Source: WTAW01 sp050124775 (GTDB lineage Bacteria; Acidobacteriota; Aminicenantia; Aminicenantales; Aminicenantaceae). From it: DNA of 6,864 nucleotides. How positions within the stretch are numbered: position 1 is the stretch's first letter; the number at the start of each line of letters is the position of its first letter. This document shows, piece after piece, positions 5,935 to 6,864 of this stretch. The stretch covers positions 1-6,864 of the forward strand of contig JASFEP010000246.1 of the NCBI GenBank assembly GCA_050124775.1, written 5' to 3'. Position numbers and translations under genes: made by a program. Below the pieces are notes generated by a model. That model searched no databases. It saw only the letters and a program-made list of their open reading frames with translations, and was not told where the DNA came from.

Positions 5935-6864
5935 ATGTTTGATTTGGAAAAAGAAATACAAAAATGGCGCAACAGTCTAAATGCCAACGAGGCCCTGGAG
6001 GACGGGGCTAAGGAAGAACTCGAGTGCCACCTCAGGGATAAGATCGAGCACCTCATCGAGCTGGGGAAGTCCGAGGAGGCGGCATTCAAGGAAGCGTTAG
6101 AAAAAATAGGATCCTCTGAAATCCTTGGGACAGAATATTACAGAGAAACCACCCGCCGCTTGAGCGGCCGCCCGCCCTGGTCAAAAAGCCGCTGGATGCC
6201 CACTCTTCTTTCCAATTACTTGAAGATCGGTCTCCGGAAAATCAAAAGGCAAAAGATCTATTCCTTCATCAATATCTTCGGTCTTGCCGTTGGGCTGGCA
6301 TGCTGTGCCATTATCATCCTGTATGTCACCAATGAGCTCACCTATGACAACTTCCATCCCGATGTCGACCGCATCTATAGAATCGGCTCGCACAGGATCA
6401 GCCAAGTGGGGGAACACACGTTTGTGACCACACCGGGCCCTCTCGCTCCGGAACTCAAAGCCTCTTATCCTCAGGTGGAAGAGGCTATACGGATTGTGCC
6501 TCCCTATGAAAATGCCGACAACGTGCTTGTCGTCCGTAAGCAAAAGCGCTTTTTCGAAGAACGGGTCTTTTTTGTGGATAACGCAATTTTTCAAGTCTTC
6601 CACATCCCCTTCCTCCAGGGAAATCCCCAAACAGCCCTTGCTGATCTCAACACTGTAGTGATCACTGAGACAATGGCACGAAAATATTTTGGGGACGAAT
6701 ACAAGGATAGCTCCATTTTAGGTGAGATACTCGAGATCGAGATCGACTATGACACGGGAACTGTCGAATCCCAGGATTACAGGGTCACAGGCATCATAAA
6801 AAATGCCCCAGCAAATACTCATTTCAAATACGACATACTCCTATCCATGCCAACCATGATCTCC
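5935..6864 (+). CDS. MacB/FtsX-type ABC transporter permease with N-terminal prefix domain (3' end outside window)
   Basis: The frame is open from the ATG at 5935 to the window edge (310 residues), with AAAGGA 8 nt upstream. Residues 1-75 form a soluble, charged helical prefix (ELECHLRDKIEHLIELGKSE, then EEAAFKEALEKIGSSE), the 'permease prefix domain' found on orphan permeases next to PadR genes. A basic stretch (LRKIKRQK, 100-107) leads into the first transmembrane helix, about 109-133 (INIFGLAVGLACCAIIILYV). After it comes the conserved NELTYDNFHPDVDRIYRI and a large periplasmic MacB_PCD-like domain, including VVITETMARKYFG (241-253) and YRVTGIIKNAPANTHFKYDILLSMP. Full-length relatives are about 800-900 residues with a second permease half, so well over half is missing here. 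No ATPase is encoded in the window; it may lie downstream or elsewhere. Proteins of this type are tied to export or mechanotransmission across the envelope; the substrate is unknown. It is probably controlled by the adjacent PadR. Confidence 0.92.
   Translation, partial: MFDLEKEIQKWRNSLNANEALEDGAKEELECHLRDKIEHLIELGKSEEAAFKEALEKIGSSEILGTEYYRETTRRLSGRPPWSKSRWMPTLLSNYLKIGLRKIKRQKIYSFINIFGLAVGLACCAIIILYVTNELTYDNFHPDVDRIYRIGSHRISQVGEHTFVTTPGPLAPELKASYPQVEEAIRIVPPYENADNVLVVRKQKRFFEERVFFVDNAIFQVFHIPFLQGNPQTALADLNTVVITETMARKYFGDEYKDSSILGEILEIEIDYDTGTVESQDYRVTGIIKNAPANTHFKYDILLSMPTMIS

Noticed and set aside
6181..6630. 149-codon open frame on the minus strand
   Set aside because: It is antisense to the clearly conserved permease coding sequence and shows no family features.

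Overview
The window looks like a chromosomal stretch from an uncultured Gram-negative bacterium of moderate G+C. All genes read on the + strand. Three envelope or secreted proteins carry lipoprotein or signal-peptide N-termini. Starts follow Shine-Dalgarno (SD) sites, and one promoter is a near-perfect sigma70 type; both argue against a Bacteroidota host. The PadR regulator plus 'prefix-domain' MacB/FtsX permease pair at the right end is typical of Acidobacteriota and Aminicenantes/KSB1-like lineages. This placement is an inference from gene style, not a marker-gene result.

Left block (1-1820): the C-terminal part of an unrecognised protein (no start in the window) overlaps by 7 bp a secreted HEAT-repeat protein of about 12 repeats, so the two are probably translationally coupled. 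Middle (1875-2405): a HemG-like flavodoxin-domain protein, possibly with its own promoter in the AT-rich gap before it. A 105-bp gap follows, holding a 14-bp perfect palindrome inside a longer hairpin.

Central block (2511-5451): an arylsulfotransferase-type beta-propeller lipoprotein is followed closely by a GH29 alpha-L-fucosidase with a C-terminal F5/8C (CBM32-like) domain. They look co-transcribed and envelope-exported. A joint role on sulfated or fucosylated substrates is a reasonable hypothesis, not a demonstrated one.

Right block (5503-6864): a PadR regulator and the N-terminal 310 residues of an orphan MacB/FtsX-type permease, with the permease running off the window. Upstream of padR is a TTGACA-17 bp-TATATT promoter with two tandem inverted repeats built from TACCTAGA half-sites. 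One fills the -35/-10 spacer and the other covers the start of transcription, as expected for tight autorepression.

I found no tRNA, rRNA, CRISPR array, insertion sequence or integrase. The regulatory architecture at 5503-5549 and the sulfotransferase/fucosidase pair are the most interesting items. I see no convincing evidence of a wholly new defence or mobile system.
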